Shown: positions 8,281 through 22,282 of the stretch, one piece after another
How positions within the stretch are numbered: the first letter of the stretch is position 1
How the letters are laid out: the number at the start of each line of letters is the position of its first letter
NCBI RefSeq assembly: GCF_005047635.1
Contig: NZ_SUKC01000002.1
Coordinates: 434,001-498,000, forward strand
From: Arthrobacter sp. CAU 1506
GTDB taxonomy: Bacteria; Actinomycetota; Actinomycetes; Actinomycetales; Micrococcaceae
DNA: 64,000 nucleotides
Direction: 5' to 3'
Program-made: the position numbers and the translations under genes
Notes under the pieces: model-generated
Told to the model about the DNA's origin: nothing
Seen by the model: the letters and a program-made list of their open reading frames with translations, nothing else
Database searches by the model: none

Positions 8281-9878
8281 GAATGGCTCCATTCTGCATA
8301 GTGGGAGGTGATCCGGTCGATCAGTTCGCTGCTCTGGCCGATATAGCCAGCCGGATCCAGCAGTTCGGCCAACGCCTCGTCGCTCAGGACGTCGACAGGT
8401 ACCGCATCGCGCAGCAGCTGCGCCAGTGTGCCCTGGTTGGCCAGCGACTGGTTGACAAGGTTCTGGACCTTGGCCTTGCCGGCGCCCGGCGATCCGCCGT
8501 CGAGCATCGGCGCCACCGTGGCCATGATCCGTTCGCTGACCACCAGCTCACCGGTGATCGCCAGGTTCCGGCGCATCTGCTCCGGCCGGATCATTAGGCC
8601 CTCTGCGAGTTCGGCCAGCTTGGCGGCAGCCCCGCCAGCCAGCCGGAGCAGCTGGCGCAGCGCTTGCCACTCGACGTGCCAGGAACCGTCTGGCCGCTCA
8701 TCGATGGCGCCGGCCGCGGCGGCCTGGATCTGGGCCAGATGCCCGGGACCGGCCAGCGCGGCGCTGCGGATCAGCACGGACAGCACCGGATTCTGTTTCT
8801 GCGGCATCGCCGAGGAACCGCCACGGCCTTCGGCGGCCGGTTCGGCGACTTCGCCCAGCTCGGGCCGGCTGAGCAGCAGCACGTCGTTGGCGACCTTGCC
8901 GGCAGCAACCAGCACATCGGCCAGCGCCGCGGCCAGTGCTGTCACCGGCAGCCGGTTGGTTTGCCAGGGCGCCACCGGGTCGGCCAGCCCCAGCCGTTCG
9001 GCGAGACGGGCCGCCAAAGCCAGCGCACCGCCGTCGTCGTTTGATGCAGCATCGTCGCCGTTTGGCGCAGCACCGCCGTCGCCGTTTGGCGCAGCGCTGC
9101 CGTCGGTTCGTGCAGCGCCGCCGCCGTTTGGCGCAGCGCCGCCGTCGTTTGATGCACCGCCGTCGTCGTGTGGCGCAGCGGTGCCCGCCGCGGGACCGGC
9201 AGATGCGGCGCTGTCCGCGGCAGCCGCGGGGTGGGCCGGACGGCCGGCCAGATCCGTCAGCGCGGCCATGGTGCCGGCCGCGCCGCCCCACTGGAGCGGC
9301 AGTTCGCCGGCCACCTGCTCCAGCCGGGCACCGGCCTGGGCGACACCGGAGAGCCAGTTCGCCGCCTTGAGTCCGAAGGTGGAGGGCAGCGAATGCTGGG
9401 TCAGTGTCCGGGCGACGGTGATGGTGCCGCGGTGCTCGTCCGCCTGCCGTGCCAAAGCCGCGGCGGCGGTCTTCAGGTCCGTCACGATGCCGGCCAGTGC
9501 GCGGCGCGCCATCAGCATCAGGGCGCTGTCCAGGATGTCCTGGCTGGTGGCGCCCTTGTGGATCGCCGAGGGCGCACCCGGATGGTGCTGCTTGGCCTCC
9601 GCGCGCAGGTCGGCGAGCAGCGGGATGACCGGGTTGCCGCCGCCCTGGGCACGCTCGGCCAGGGCCGCCGCGTCGTAAAGGTCCGCCCGCGAGGCCTGCT
9701 CGACGGCCGGAACCGCGTCGGCCGGGACCCGGCCGGCGTCGGCCAGCACGCGCGTCCATTCGAGCTCCACGTCGAGCATGGCTTGGATGAATTGGTAGTC
9801 GCTGGTTAAACGGGACGCTGCTGTCCCGGCCGAAGCCGGAGACAGCAGCCCGAAATCAGCGTGGTCCGCTGGATTCAT
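8277..9878 (-). CDS. pcaB: 3-carboxy-cis,cis-muconate cycloisomerase with repeat insertion
   Basis: A fumarase/aspartase-superfamily enzyme that converts 3-carboxymuconate to 4-carboxymuconolactone. The superfamily signature GSSAMPQKQNPV starts at residue 354, and ATSQDILDS and TLTQHSLPSTFG are also conserved. At 533 residues it is about 80 longer than usual PcaB (about 450). The excess is largely an Ala/Gly/Asp/Asn segment at about 234-284 built of 7-residue repeats, which match a 21-base tandem repeat in the DNA. The flanking catalytic regions look intact, so the protein is probably active with a disordered surface loop. It starts 7 bases after the pcaG stop. Confidence 0.9.
   Translation of the reverse strand: MNPADHADFGLLSPASAGTAASRLTSDYQFIQAMLDVELEWTRVLADAGRVPADAVPAVEQASRADLYDAAALAERAQGGGNPVIPLLADLRAEAKQHHPGAPSAIHKGATSQDILDSALMLMARRALAGIVTDLKTAAAALARQADEHRGTITVARTLTQHSLPSTFGLKAANWLSGVAQAGARLEQVAGELPLQWGGAAGTMAALTDLAGRPAHPAAAADSAASAGPAAGTAAPHDDGGASNDGGAAPNGGGAARTDGSAAPNGDGGAAPNGDDAASNDDGGALALAARLAERLGLADPVAPWQTNRLPVTALAAALADVLVAAGKVANDVLLLSRPELGEVAEPAAEGRGGSSAMPQKQNPVLSVLIRSAALAGPGHLAQIQAAAAGAIDERPDGSWHVEWQALRQLLRLAGGAAAKLAELAEGLMIRPEQMRRNLAITGELVVSERIMATVAPMLDGGSPGAGKAKVQNLVNQSLANQGTLAQLLRDAVPVDVLSDEALAELLDPAGYIGQSSELIDRITSHYAEWSHS
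9028..9178 (-). repeat. In-frame 21-bp tandem repeat inside pcaB
   Basis: About seven imperfect units of 21 bases (one of 24), most ending TTTGGCGCA or TTTGATGCA on the plus strand. All keep the reading frame and code for heptads such as DGGAAPN and DDAASND. The array lies between two conserved parts of PcaB that are contiguous in ordinary family members. Its boundary is approximate. Confidence 0.8.
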
Positions 9879-9884
9879 GGATCC

Positions 9885-10457
9885 CTAGATCCCCGGGTAG
9901 CTCAGGAAGACGGTTTCGCCTTCGCCTTGCAGCCGGATGTCGAAACGCAGGTCGCCGTTCGGTTCGCGCTCGGCGATCAGGGTCTTCCGCCGCTCTTCCG
10001 GCAGCGAGGACAGCAGCGGGTCGTTCGCCAGGGCCTCGGTGTCCTCCGGCAGGTAGATCCGGGTGAACAGGCGGTTCAGCAGGCCGCGGGCAAAGACCAC
10101 CATGGAGATGAACGGGGCCTTGCCCTGCTCGGTGGGGCCCGGGTTGACCGTGGTGAAGGTGTAGTGGCCAACGTTGTCCACGGCTACCCGGCCGAAGCCG
10201 GTGAAGGTGTGGTCGTCGCGGACCAGCGAACCGGTCTCCCGGGAGATCTCGCCGTGCTCGTCGGCCTGCCAGATCTCCAGCATGGAGTCGGGGATCGGGC
10301 TGCCGTTGCCGTCCGTCACCACGCCGTGCAGCCGGATGGATCCGGCGTGCGCGCGGTGGACCAGCTGGCTGTCCTTCTCGTACGGGAGCGCAAAGCCGTA
10401 GAACGGCCCGATGGTCTGGCCCGGGGTAGCTACCAGTTTGGTGGTGGACTCGCCCAT
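9885..10457 (-). CDS. pcaG: Protocatechuate 3,4-dioxygenase alpha subunit
   Basis: A 190-residue intradiol dioxygenase alpha chain. It starts with TPGQTIGPFYGFALPY and contains LEIWQADEHGE and DNVGHYTFTTVNPG in the beta-sandwich core. Alpha chains lack the iron ligands and pair with PcaH to form the active site. The ATG shares one base with the pcaH stop codon (TGATG), so the two subunits are translationally coupled. The enzyme opens protocatechuate between its two hydroxyls to give 3-carboxy-cis,cis-muconate. Confidence 0.93.
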   Translation of the reverse strand: MGESTTKLVATPGQTIGPFYGFALPYEKDSQLVHRAHAGSIRLHGVVTDGNGSPIPDSMLEIWQADEHGEISRETGSLVRDDHTFTGFGRVAVDNVGHYTFTTVNPGPTEQGKAPFISMVVFARGLLNRLFTRIYLPEDTEALANDPLLSSLPEERRKTLIAEREPNGDLRFDIRLQGEGETVFLSYPGI

Positions 10458-11302
10458 CAGTGCTCCTCTCCTTCTTCCATCCAGGTGCGGTTGCTACCGG
10501 AGAGGACAATGTCCCAGCGGTAGCCGGTGTTCCATTCGTGGCTGGTCACCGAGTGGTCGTAGGTGGCGACCAGCCGGTCGCGTGCATCCTGGTCGGTGAT
10601 CGCCTGGTAGATCGGATCCAGCGGGAACAGCGGGTCGCCCGGGAAGTACATCTGGGTGATCATGCGCTGGGTGAAGTCGGTGCCGAACAGCGAGAAGTGG
10701 ATGTGCGCCGGACGCCAGGCATTGTGGTGGTTCTTCCACGGGTACGGGGCCGGCTTGATGGTGGTGAACTTGTATTCGCCGTTGGGTCCGGTGATGCAGC
10801 GGCCCACGCCGGTGAAGTTCGGGTCGATCGGTGCCGGGTGCTGGTCACGCTTGTGCACGTAGCGGCCGGCCGCGTTGGCCTGCCAGATCTCCACCAGCTG
10901 GTTGCGCACCGGGCGGCCGTCGCCGTCCAGCACGCGGCCCTGCACCACGATCCGCTCGCCGAGGGGTTCGCCGTTGTGCTGGATGGTCAGGTCCGACTCC
11001 AGGATGTGCACGTCCCGCTCGCCGAAGGCCGGGCTCCACAGTTCGATGGTCTCCGGGTCGGTGTGGTGCAGGTCCTTGGTGGGATGGCGCAGCAGCGAGG
11101 AACGGTAGGGCGCAAAGTCGATGCGCGGCTGCGTTTCTTGTGCTTCTCCGGCCTCCACGCCCTTGCGGTAGGCCTCGTGGATGTCGGTGATTTCCTGACT
11201 GATTGTCTCCTGCGAATCCGCGGTGGCGGCAGGATCCAGCACGTGGCTGTCGTCAAAGGTCTCGGCGTCGAAAGCCTCGTCCTGAGCAGTAGCGTCGCTC
11301 AT
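10457..11302 (-). CDS. pcaH: Protocatechuate 3,4-dioxygenase beta subunit
   Basis: A 281-residue beta chain carrying the non-haem Fe(III) site. Ligands by spacing are Tyr148 (AAGRYVHK), Tyr187 (APYPWK), His200 and His202 (RPAHIHFS), exactly the Y-39-Y-13-H-2-H spacing of the family. An acidic N-terminal extension of about 60 residues precedes the usual N-terminus. The ATG at 11302 follows AAGGAG by 6 bases. It starts the pcaHGBDC run, 118 bases after pobA. Confidence 0.94.
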   Translation of the reverse strand: MSDATAQDEAFDAETFDDSHVLDPAATADSQETISQEITDIHEAYRKGVEAGEAQETQPRIDFAPYRSSLLRHPTKDLHHTDPETIELWSPAFGERDVHILESDLTIQHNGEPLGERIVVQGRVLDGDGRPVRNQLVEIWQANAAGRYVHKRDQHPAPIDPNFTGVGRCITGPNGEYKFTTIKPAPYPWKNHHNAWRPAHIHFSLFGTDFTQRMITQMYFPGDPLFPLDPIYQAITDQDARDRLVATYDHSVTSHEWNTGYRWDIVLSGSNRTWMEEGEEH

Positions 11303-11380
11303 CGAGAACTCCTTTCTGTTGTTCGGAATCTGGCGGTTCAGGGTTTGTGGGGGCCTGCGCCGCTGGATGCGGCAGGCGGC

Positions 11381-11414
11381 GGGTAGCTGCCCGGCGGGTG
11401 GCTGGGTAGCTGCC
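11381..11414. repeat. Short direct repeat between pobA and pcaH
   Basis: GGGTAGCTGCC occurs at 11381-11391 and again at 11404-11414 in a very GC-rich 118-base gap. No convincing promoter hexamers were seen. pcaH may be read from the pobA transcript or from an unrecognised promoter. Confidence 0.45.
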
Positions 11415-11420
11415 GGCGGC

Positions 11421-12608
11421 TTACTTGTGCGGCCAGCCGGTGTACGACTCGGCCAGGTACTGCTGGCCGAAGCGGGACCCGGTCACCGTAGCCAGCTCAC
11501 CCAGGGCACGCTTGGTTTCGAACGGCGAGGCATCGGTGCGGGTGTGCAGCATGCTGGTCATCCAGTAGGAGAAGTTCTGCGCTTTCCAGACCCGCTGCAG
11601 GGCCAGGTCCGAGTATCCCTCGAGCAGCGCGTCGCTGCCGGTGGCGTAGAACGAATCGATGGCTTCGAAGAGCACCTTGACGTCCGCAAAGGCGAGGTTC
11701 AGCCCCTTGGCGCCGGTCGGCGGTACGGTGTGCCCGGCGTCGCCGGCCAGGAACATGCGTCCGTGGGAGAGCGGTTCGCGGACGAAGGACCGGAAAGCCA
11801 GCACCGTCTTGTCGAAGATCGGCCCCTGTTTGAGCTGGAAGCCGTCGGCTCCGTCCACGCGCTTCTGCAGTTCGGTCCAGATGCGGTCTTCGCTCCAGTC
11901 GTCCACGTTCTCGGTCGGATCACACTGGAAGTACATCCGCTGGACGGTCTCGCTGCGCTGCGAGATCAGCGCGAAGCCGTGCGGCGAGTTGGCGTAGATC
12001 AGCTCCGGGGCGCTCTTCGGTGCCTCGGTCAGGATGCCGAACCACGCGAACGGGTATTCGATCTTGTAGTCCTGCTCCCCCTTCACCGCGCGGCGGCAGA
12101 AGCTGCGCGAACCGTCGGCGCCGACCAGGATGTCGCAGTGCACCTCGAATGCGGTGCCGTCCTTGTCGGTGAAGCGGAACTTGGGCGTGGTGGTCTCCAG
12201 GTCCAGCACCTCGGTGACCTCGGCCTCGTAGCGCACGTCGCCGCCGTCGCGCTTGCGCGCAGCAGCCAGGTCCACGAAAACCTCGTTCTGCGCATACAGC
12301 GTCACCGTTGCGTCCACCAGGTCCTTGAAGTCCAGCGGGTGCGATTCGCCGTTGAAGCGCAGGTCGATGCCCTCATGCTCGTCGCCGTCGGTGAGCACCC
12401 TGCCGTCGACGCCGGTGTCGGTGAGCATCTGGACCGAGCCCGCCTCCAGGATGCCGGCGCGGTGCGTGTTGCGGATGGTCTCGTGGTCGCGTGATTCCAC
12501 TACCAGGTTGTCAATGCCCTGCTTGGCCAGCAGGTGGCTGAGCATCAGACCCGCCGGTCCGCCGCCGACGATGCCGACCTTGGTTTTGATGATGTGTGCC
12601 TGCGCCAT
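11421..12608 (-). CDS. pobA: 4-hydroxybenzoate 3-monooxygenase
   Basis: A 395-residue class A flavin monooxygenase that hydroxylates 4-hydroxybenzoate to protocatechuate using FAD and NAD(P)H. It has the dinucleotide motif VGIVGGGPAG (11-20), the DG motif LVGADGSRSF (161-170) and the GD motif FLAGDAGHTVPPTGAKG (286-302). Length and motifs match p-hydroxybenzoate hydroxylases. The ATG at 12608 is chosen over an upstream ATG at 12638 because AGGAGA lies 8 bases before it. It feeds the pca genes immediately downstream and is probably controlled by the IclR protein upstream. Confidence 0.95.
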   Translation of the reverse strand: MAQAHIIKTKVGIVGGGPAGLMLSHLLAKQGIDNLVVESRDHETIRNTHRAGILEAGSVQMLTDTGVDGRVLTDGDEHEGIDLRFNGESHPLDFKDLVDATVTLYAQNEVFVDLAAARKRDGGDVRYEAEVTEVLDLETTTPKFRFTDKDGTAFEVHCDILVGADGSRSFCRRAVKGEQDYKIEYPFAWFGILTEAPKSAPELIYANSPHGFALISQRSETVQRMYFQCDPTENVDDWSEDRIWTELQKRVDGADGFQLKQGPIFDKTVLAFRSFVREPLSHGRMFLAGDAGHTVPPTGAKGLNLAFADVKVLFEAIDSFYATGSDALLEGYSDLALQRVWKAQNFSYWMTSMLHTRTDASPFETKRALGELATVTGSRFGQQYLAESYTGWPHK

Positions 12609-12632
12609 AAGTGAGTCTCCTGAAGCCCTGTT

Positions 12633-12647
12633 GATCACGTCTTGATC
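12633..12647. promoter_or_regulatory. Inverted repeat near the pobA transcription start
   Basis: GATCACGTCTTGATC has perfect 5-base arms around a 5-base centre, 25-39 bases upstream of the pobA start codon. It abuts a weak -10-like CACACT (minus strand, 12649-12654). It could be a second site for the neighbouring IclR protein or for another regulator. The symmetry is seen; the function is inferred. Confidence 0.4.
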
Positions 12648-12683
12648 CAGTGTGACCCGGCCGACACGACGAATGCGCCCGCG

Positions 12684-12700
12684 TTCTCATTGAATGAGAA
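12684..12700. promoter_or_regulatory. Perfect palindrome upstream of pobA, candidate PobR site
   Basis: TTCTCATTGAATGAGAA is a perfect 8-1-8 palindrome centred 84 bases upstream of the pobA start codon. It is conspicuously A/T-rich for this genome. If transcription starts near 12642, as the weak -10 suggests, its centre is near -50. That is a typical activator position and would fit IclR-type PobR. Confidence 0.6.
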
Positions 12701-12800
12701 TTACGACGGCGGTGCTCCCCATCTGCGTCTCCCCCACCCCCAGGACTCCCCAAGGCTCCCCGCCAGTGTTCCACCGCCCGCGTCTCCAGCCGGCCGTCGC

Positions 12801-12990
12801 CGCTACATTCCCACCCGGGTGTCCCCCCGCCTTATGTCCCCCCGCCTTGTGTCCCCCAGTCAGCCGTCCCCGCTACGTTCCCACCCGGGTGTCCCCCGCC
12901 TTGTGTCCCCCAGTCAGCCATCGCCGCTACGTTCCCACCCGGGTTTCCCACAGCCGGCGATCCCCGCCACGTTTCCACCCGGGTCTCCCG
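12801..12990. repeat. Degenerate tandem repeats between pobR and pobA
   Basis: Four copies of CGCYACRTTYCCACCCGGGT start at 12801, 12871, 12925 and 12965, separated by variable runs of GTCCCCC and GCCTTGTGTCCCCCAGTC. Spacing shrinks from 70 to 54 to 40 bases, so units have been lost or gained internally. The array fills most of the 412-base gap 12609-13020. The rest of the gap holds the two palindromes near pobA. No gene is seen. Confidence 0.75.
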
Positions 12991-13020
12991 CAGCCGGCCA
13001 TCCCGCCCAGCTCGCATGGC

Positions 13021-13776
13021 TCAGGGCAAGGCCACACCCATCGCGCGGGAAATGCCGCGGGCCGCCGTCATCAGCGCCGGGACCACGGCGTTAAAGTTTT
13101 CAAATCCCAGCGGCACCACAACGCCCAGGGCAGCCACCGGCCAGCCGGCCGGCCCCGCCACCGGGACGGCCACACCGGTGGTGTCCACGTCGATGCGCCC
13201 GTCGAACGCGGCATAGCCTCGCTTGCGGATATCGGCCAGATGCCGGCGCAGGTCGAAGGAGACCGCATCGGCTGAGGTGACGGCTTCCGGGTGGCGGGAG
13301 AGATACGCCTCTTGGACGTGGTTCGGTGAATTGGCCAGCAGCACCATGCCCATCGAGGTCCGGTGCACCGGCATGCGGCCGGCAATCTGTGCCTGGTTGA
13401 CTACCGAGCCGCGGCTGGAGAGCCGCTCGATGACCAGGACTTCGTCATCCCGGAGCACGGCCAGCTGGGTGTGCTGGCGCACCACGGACTGAATGTCCTC
13501 CATGAACGGCATCGCGGCCTGCCGGAGGTCGACGGCCGGTGAGCTGCGGTTGGCCAGTTCCCACAGCCGCAGCCCTAACCGGATCTCGCCAGTGCCTTCC
13601 TTCGTCAGCAGCCCGTGCCGCGAGAGCTCGTCCACCAGCCGGTAGGTCGTTGCCAACGGCACGTCCGCCCGGCGGGACAAGGTGGCAACGTTCATGGCCG
13701 GCTTATCCGGCTCGAACGCAGACAGGATGCGCACCAGCCGGTCCAGCATCGAGTCTCCGGACGGGGAATTGGCCAT
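13021..13776 (-). CDS. pobR: IclR-family regulator, probable PobR
   Basis: A 251-residue IclR protein. The winged helix (about 8-70) includes ATLSRRADVPLATTYRLVDEL, and the effector domain (about 80-245) includes HRTSMGMVLLANS. It is the gene directly upstream of pobA on the same strand, with palindromes in between. Activation of pobA by 4-hydroxybenzoate is the likely role. It resembles PcaR of this cluster only in overall architecture. The symbol is inferred from position; another aromatic-acid regulator is possible. Confidence 0.75.
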   Translation of the reverse strand: MANSPSGDSMLDRLVRILSAFEPDKPAMNVATLSRRADVPLATTYRLVDELSRHGLLTKEGTGEIRLGLRLWELANRSSPAVDLRQAAMPFMEDIQSVVRQHTQLAVLRDDEVLVIERLSSRGSVVNQAQIAGRMPVHRTSMGMVLLANSPNHVQEAYLSRHPEAVTSADAVSFDLRRHLADIRKRGYAAFDGRIDVDTTGVAVPVAGPAGWPVAALGVVVPLGFENFNAVVPALMTAARGISRAMGVALP

Positions 13777-13944
13777 GCTCCTAGGTTCTCACGGCTTGGA
13801 GCGGCGATCAGCAGGCCTGCCGGGCGGCTCAACATGGCGGGCCGGGATGCCAGGCACGCAGGCCGGACGGCTTAGCATAGCCGGCCGGACCTTCAGGCTT
13901 GCGGCATCGCCCAGGCCCGAAGACTATTCCCCCCGATCCCCCAT

Positions 13945-14001
13945 CCAGTGGTCAAAAATGGCTTAAAACGGGCCCGTACAGTGGCCACTTTTGACCACTG
14001 G
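13945..14001. repeat. Long inverted repeat between rpoC and pobR
   Basis: Arms 13945-13962 and 13984-14001 match at 17 of 18 positions (CCAGTGGTCAAAAATGGC against the reverse complement of the right arm) around a 21-base spacer. It lies about 170 bases upstream of pobR and 210 bases downstream of rpoC. It could be a two-site operator, a hairpin in the rpoC 3' region or a tiny mobile palindromic unit. The interval 13777-14208 holds no gene. Confidence 0.6.
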
Positions 14002-14067
14002 AAGGTATACGATCCGGCCGCCCTCCCCGGCACCTTCAACTCCCCCAGCCCCGCGCCGCATAAACGA

Positions 14068-14114
14068 CGAACCGCCTCCCGCTGCCCAGGTATCGGGGAG
14101 CAGGAGGCGGTTCG
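14068..14114. terminator. Second hairpin downstream of rpoC
   Basis: Arms 14068-14083 and 14099-14114 pair at 15 of 16 positions around a 15-base loop. Only a short T-rich stretch (TCGTTTATG) follows on the minus strand. It lies 95 bases past the rpoC stop and could back up the first hairpin. Confidence 0.5.
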
Positions 14115-14147
14115 GTGCTTCAAGCCAGGACGCGCGCCGCCCTAGAA

Positions 14148-14207
14148 GAGTGGGGCGCGGGGGCCCCGCCGTGGCGACGAAGTCGACACCGCGGGAGCGC
14201 CCCACTC
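14148..14207 (-). terminator. Hairpin immediately after rpoC
   Basis: A perfect 11-base inverted repeat, GAGTGGGGCGC (14148-14158) and GCGCCCCACTC (14197-14207), starts right after the rpoC stop codon and encloses a GC-rich 38-base loop. There is no T-run, as is common in actinobacteria. It is the likely end of the rpoBC operon. Confidence 0.55.
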
Positions 14208-14208
14208 G

Positions 14209-18099
<3,891 letters not shown>

Positions 18100-18170
18100 A
18101 TGGTCCCTGTTCTCTCTTGTTCTCTAAATCTGAAAGTCTGTCGGGTTACGGAAAGAGGGAATGAGCGGCT

Positions 18171-18207
18171 GGCCGGCTGAAGGGCGCTCAGGCGCCCTCT
18201 GCCGGCC
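18171..18207 (-). other. Two-part hairpin between rpoB and rpoC
   Basis: GGCCGGC (18171-18177) pairs with GCCGGCC (18201-18207), and inside it AGGGCGC (18181-18187) pairs with GCGCCCT (18192-18198). It starts a few bases after the rpoB stop codon in the 115-base rpoB-rpoC gap. No T-run follows. It may be an RNA processing or stabilising structure or partial terminator. Confidence 0.55.
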
Positions 18208-18214
18208 GGCCCGG

Positions 18215-21733
<3,519 letters not shown>

Positions 21734-21817
21734 GAGGGATCCTTCCACAGACCTTCAGGCTTGTCCTGCGCTTCCGCACTGCCGGTACCCCTGGTGAGGT
21801 CCGGACACAACCTGGAT

Positions 21818-21894
21818 CCGCTATATGATCCTTGCCCGCCGCACGATCTGTAGTTAAACACAGATAGGGCGTGGCGAAGCCCACCGCTATATGA
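21818..21894. repeat. Paired CCGCTATATGA motifs in the rpoB leader
   Basis: CCGCTATATGA occurs at 21818-21828 and 21884-21894, 66 bases apart, in the noncoding DNA before rpoB. On the minus strand each reads TCATATAGCGG. Between them lies the small inverted repeat ATCTGT...ACAGAT. They may be weak -10 elements or protein sites. The interval 21734-22282 has no gene and also holds the promoters of rpoB and, on the other strand, of the thiolase gene. Confidence 0.4.
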
Positions 21895-21928
21895 AGGCCG
21901 AAGGTTTTGAGGGAAGACGCAAATACTA

Positions 21929-21958
21929 AGTGTACGGGACCGCGTCGCGGATTGTCCA
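21929..21958 (-). promoter_or_regulatory. Probable rpoBC promoter
   Basis: On the minus strand TGGACA (21953-21958) and TACACT (21929-21934) are 18 bases apart, a good sigma-70/SigA-type match. It would give an rpoB leader of about 190 bases. Confidence 0.5.
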
Positions 21959-22282
21959 GCATGCAGGGCAGGACCATGTGCCCGCTCCCCCGCCATCGGG
22001 ATCGGAGCGGCGCGCGTCGGGCGAAACGCCATGCGGGGCACGGTGCCAACCACCGCAAACGGTAGTGCAAGCGCGTTGCGAAAGGCGTCTTCGCCGTTGT
22101 CTTCCCCGGGACAACGCCACCAGCATATACCCCGCCGCCAGCATTTTTCGGTCATCACTTCAGGCGAGTTCCCCGGTACGGGTAATCTGTGAAGCAGATC
22201 ATACCCAGCGCAGCAGCCGCCAGCCTCAGTTTTACGGCCGGTTCACGGCCAGGCCGTCGGCGCAGAGAGAGGCACGTACACC

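Noticed and set aside
8277-9878. pcaB as a pseudogene because of its insertion
   Set aside because: All repeat units keep the frame, the active-site signature is intact and the gene is tightly packed in a complete operon.
12801-12990. Coding sequence in the frames running through the repeat array upstream of pobA
   Set aside because: Translations are Pro/Arg/Ser-rich repeats with no start signal. Unit spacing (70, 54, 40) is not a multiple of three throughout, so no frame is conserved.
14068-14207. Insertion-sequence ends downstream of rpoC
   Set aside because: The inverted repeats are hairpins with short loops, there is no transposase and no target duplication was seen. A terminator role is simpler.
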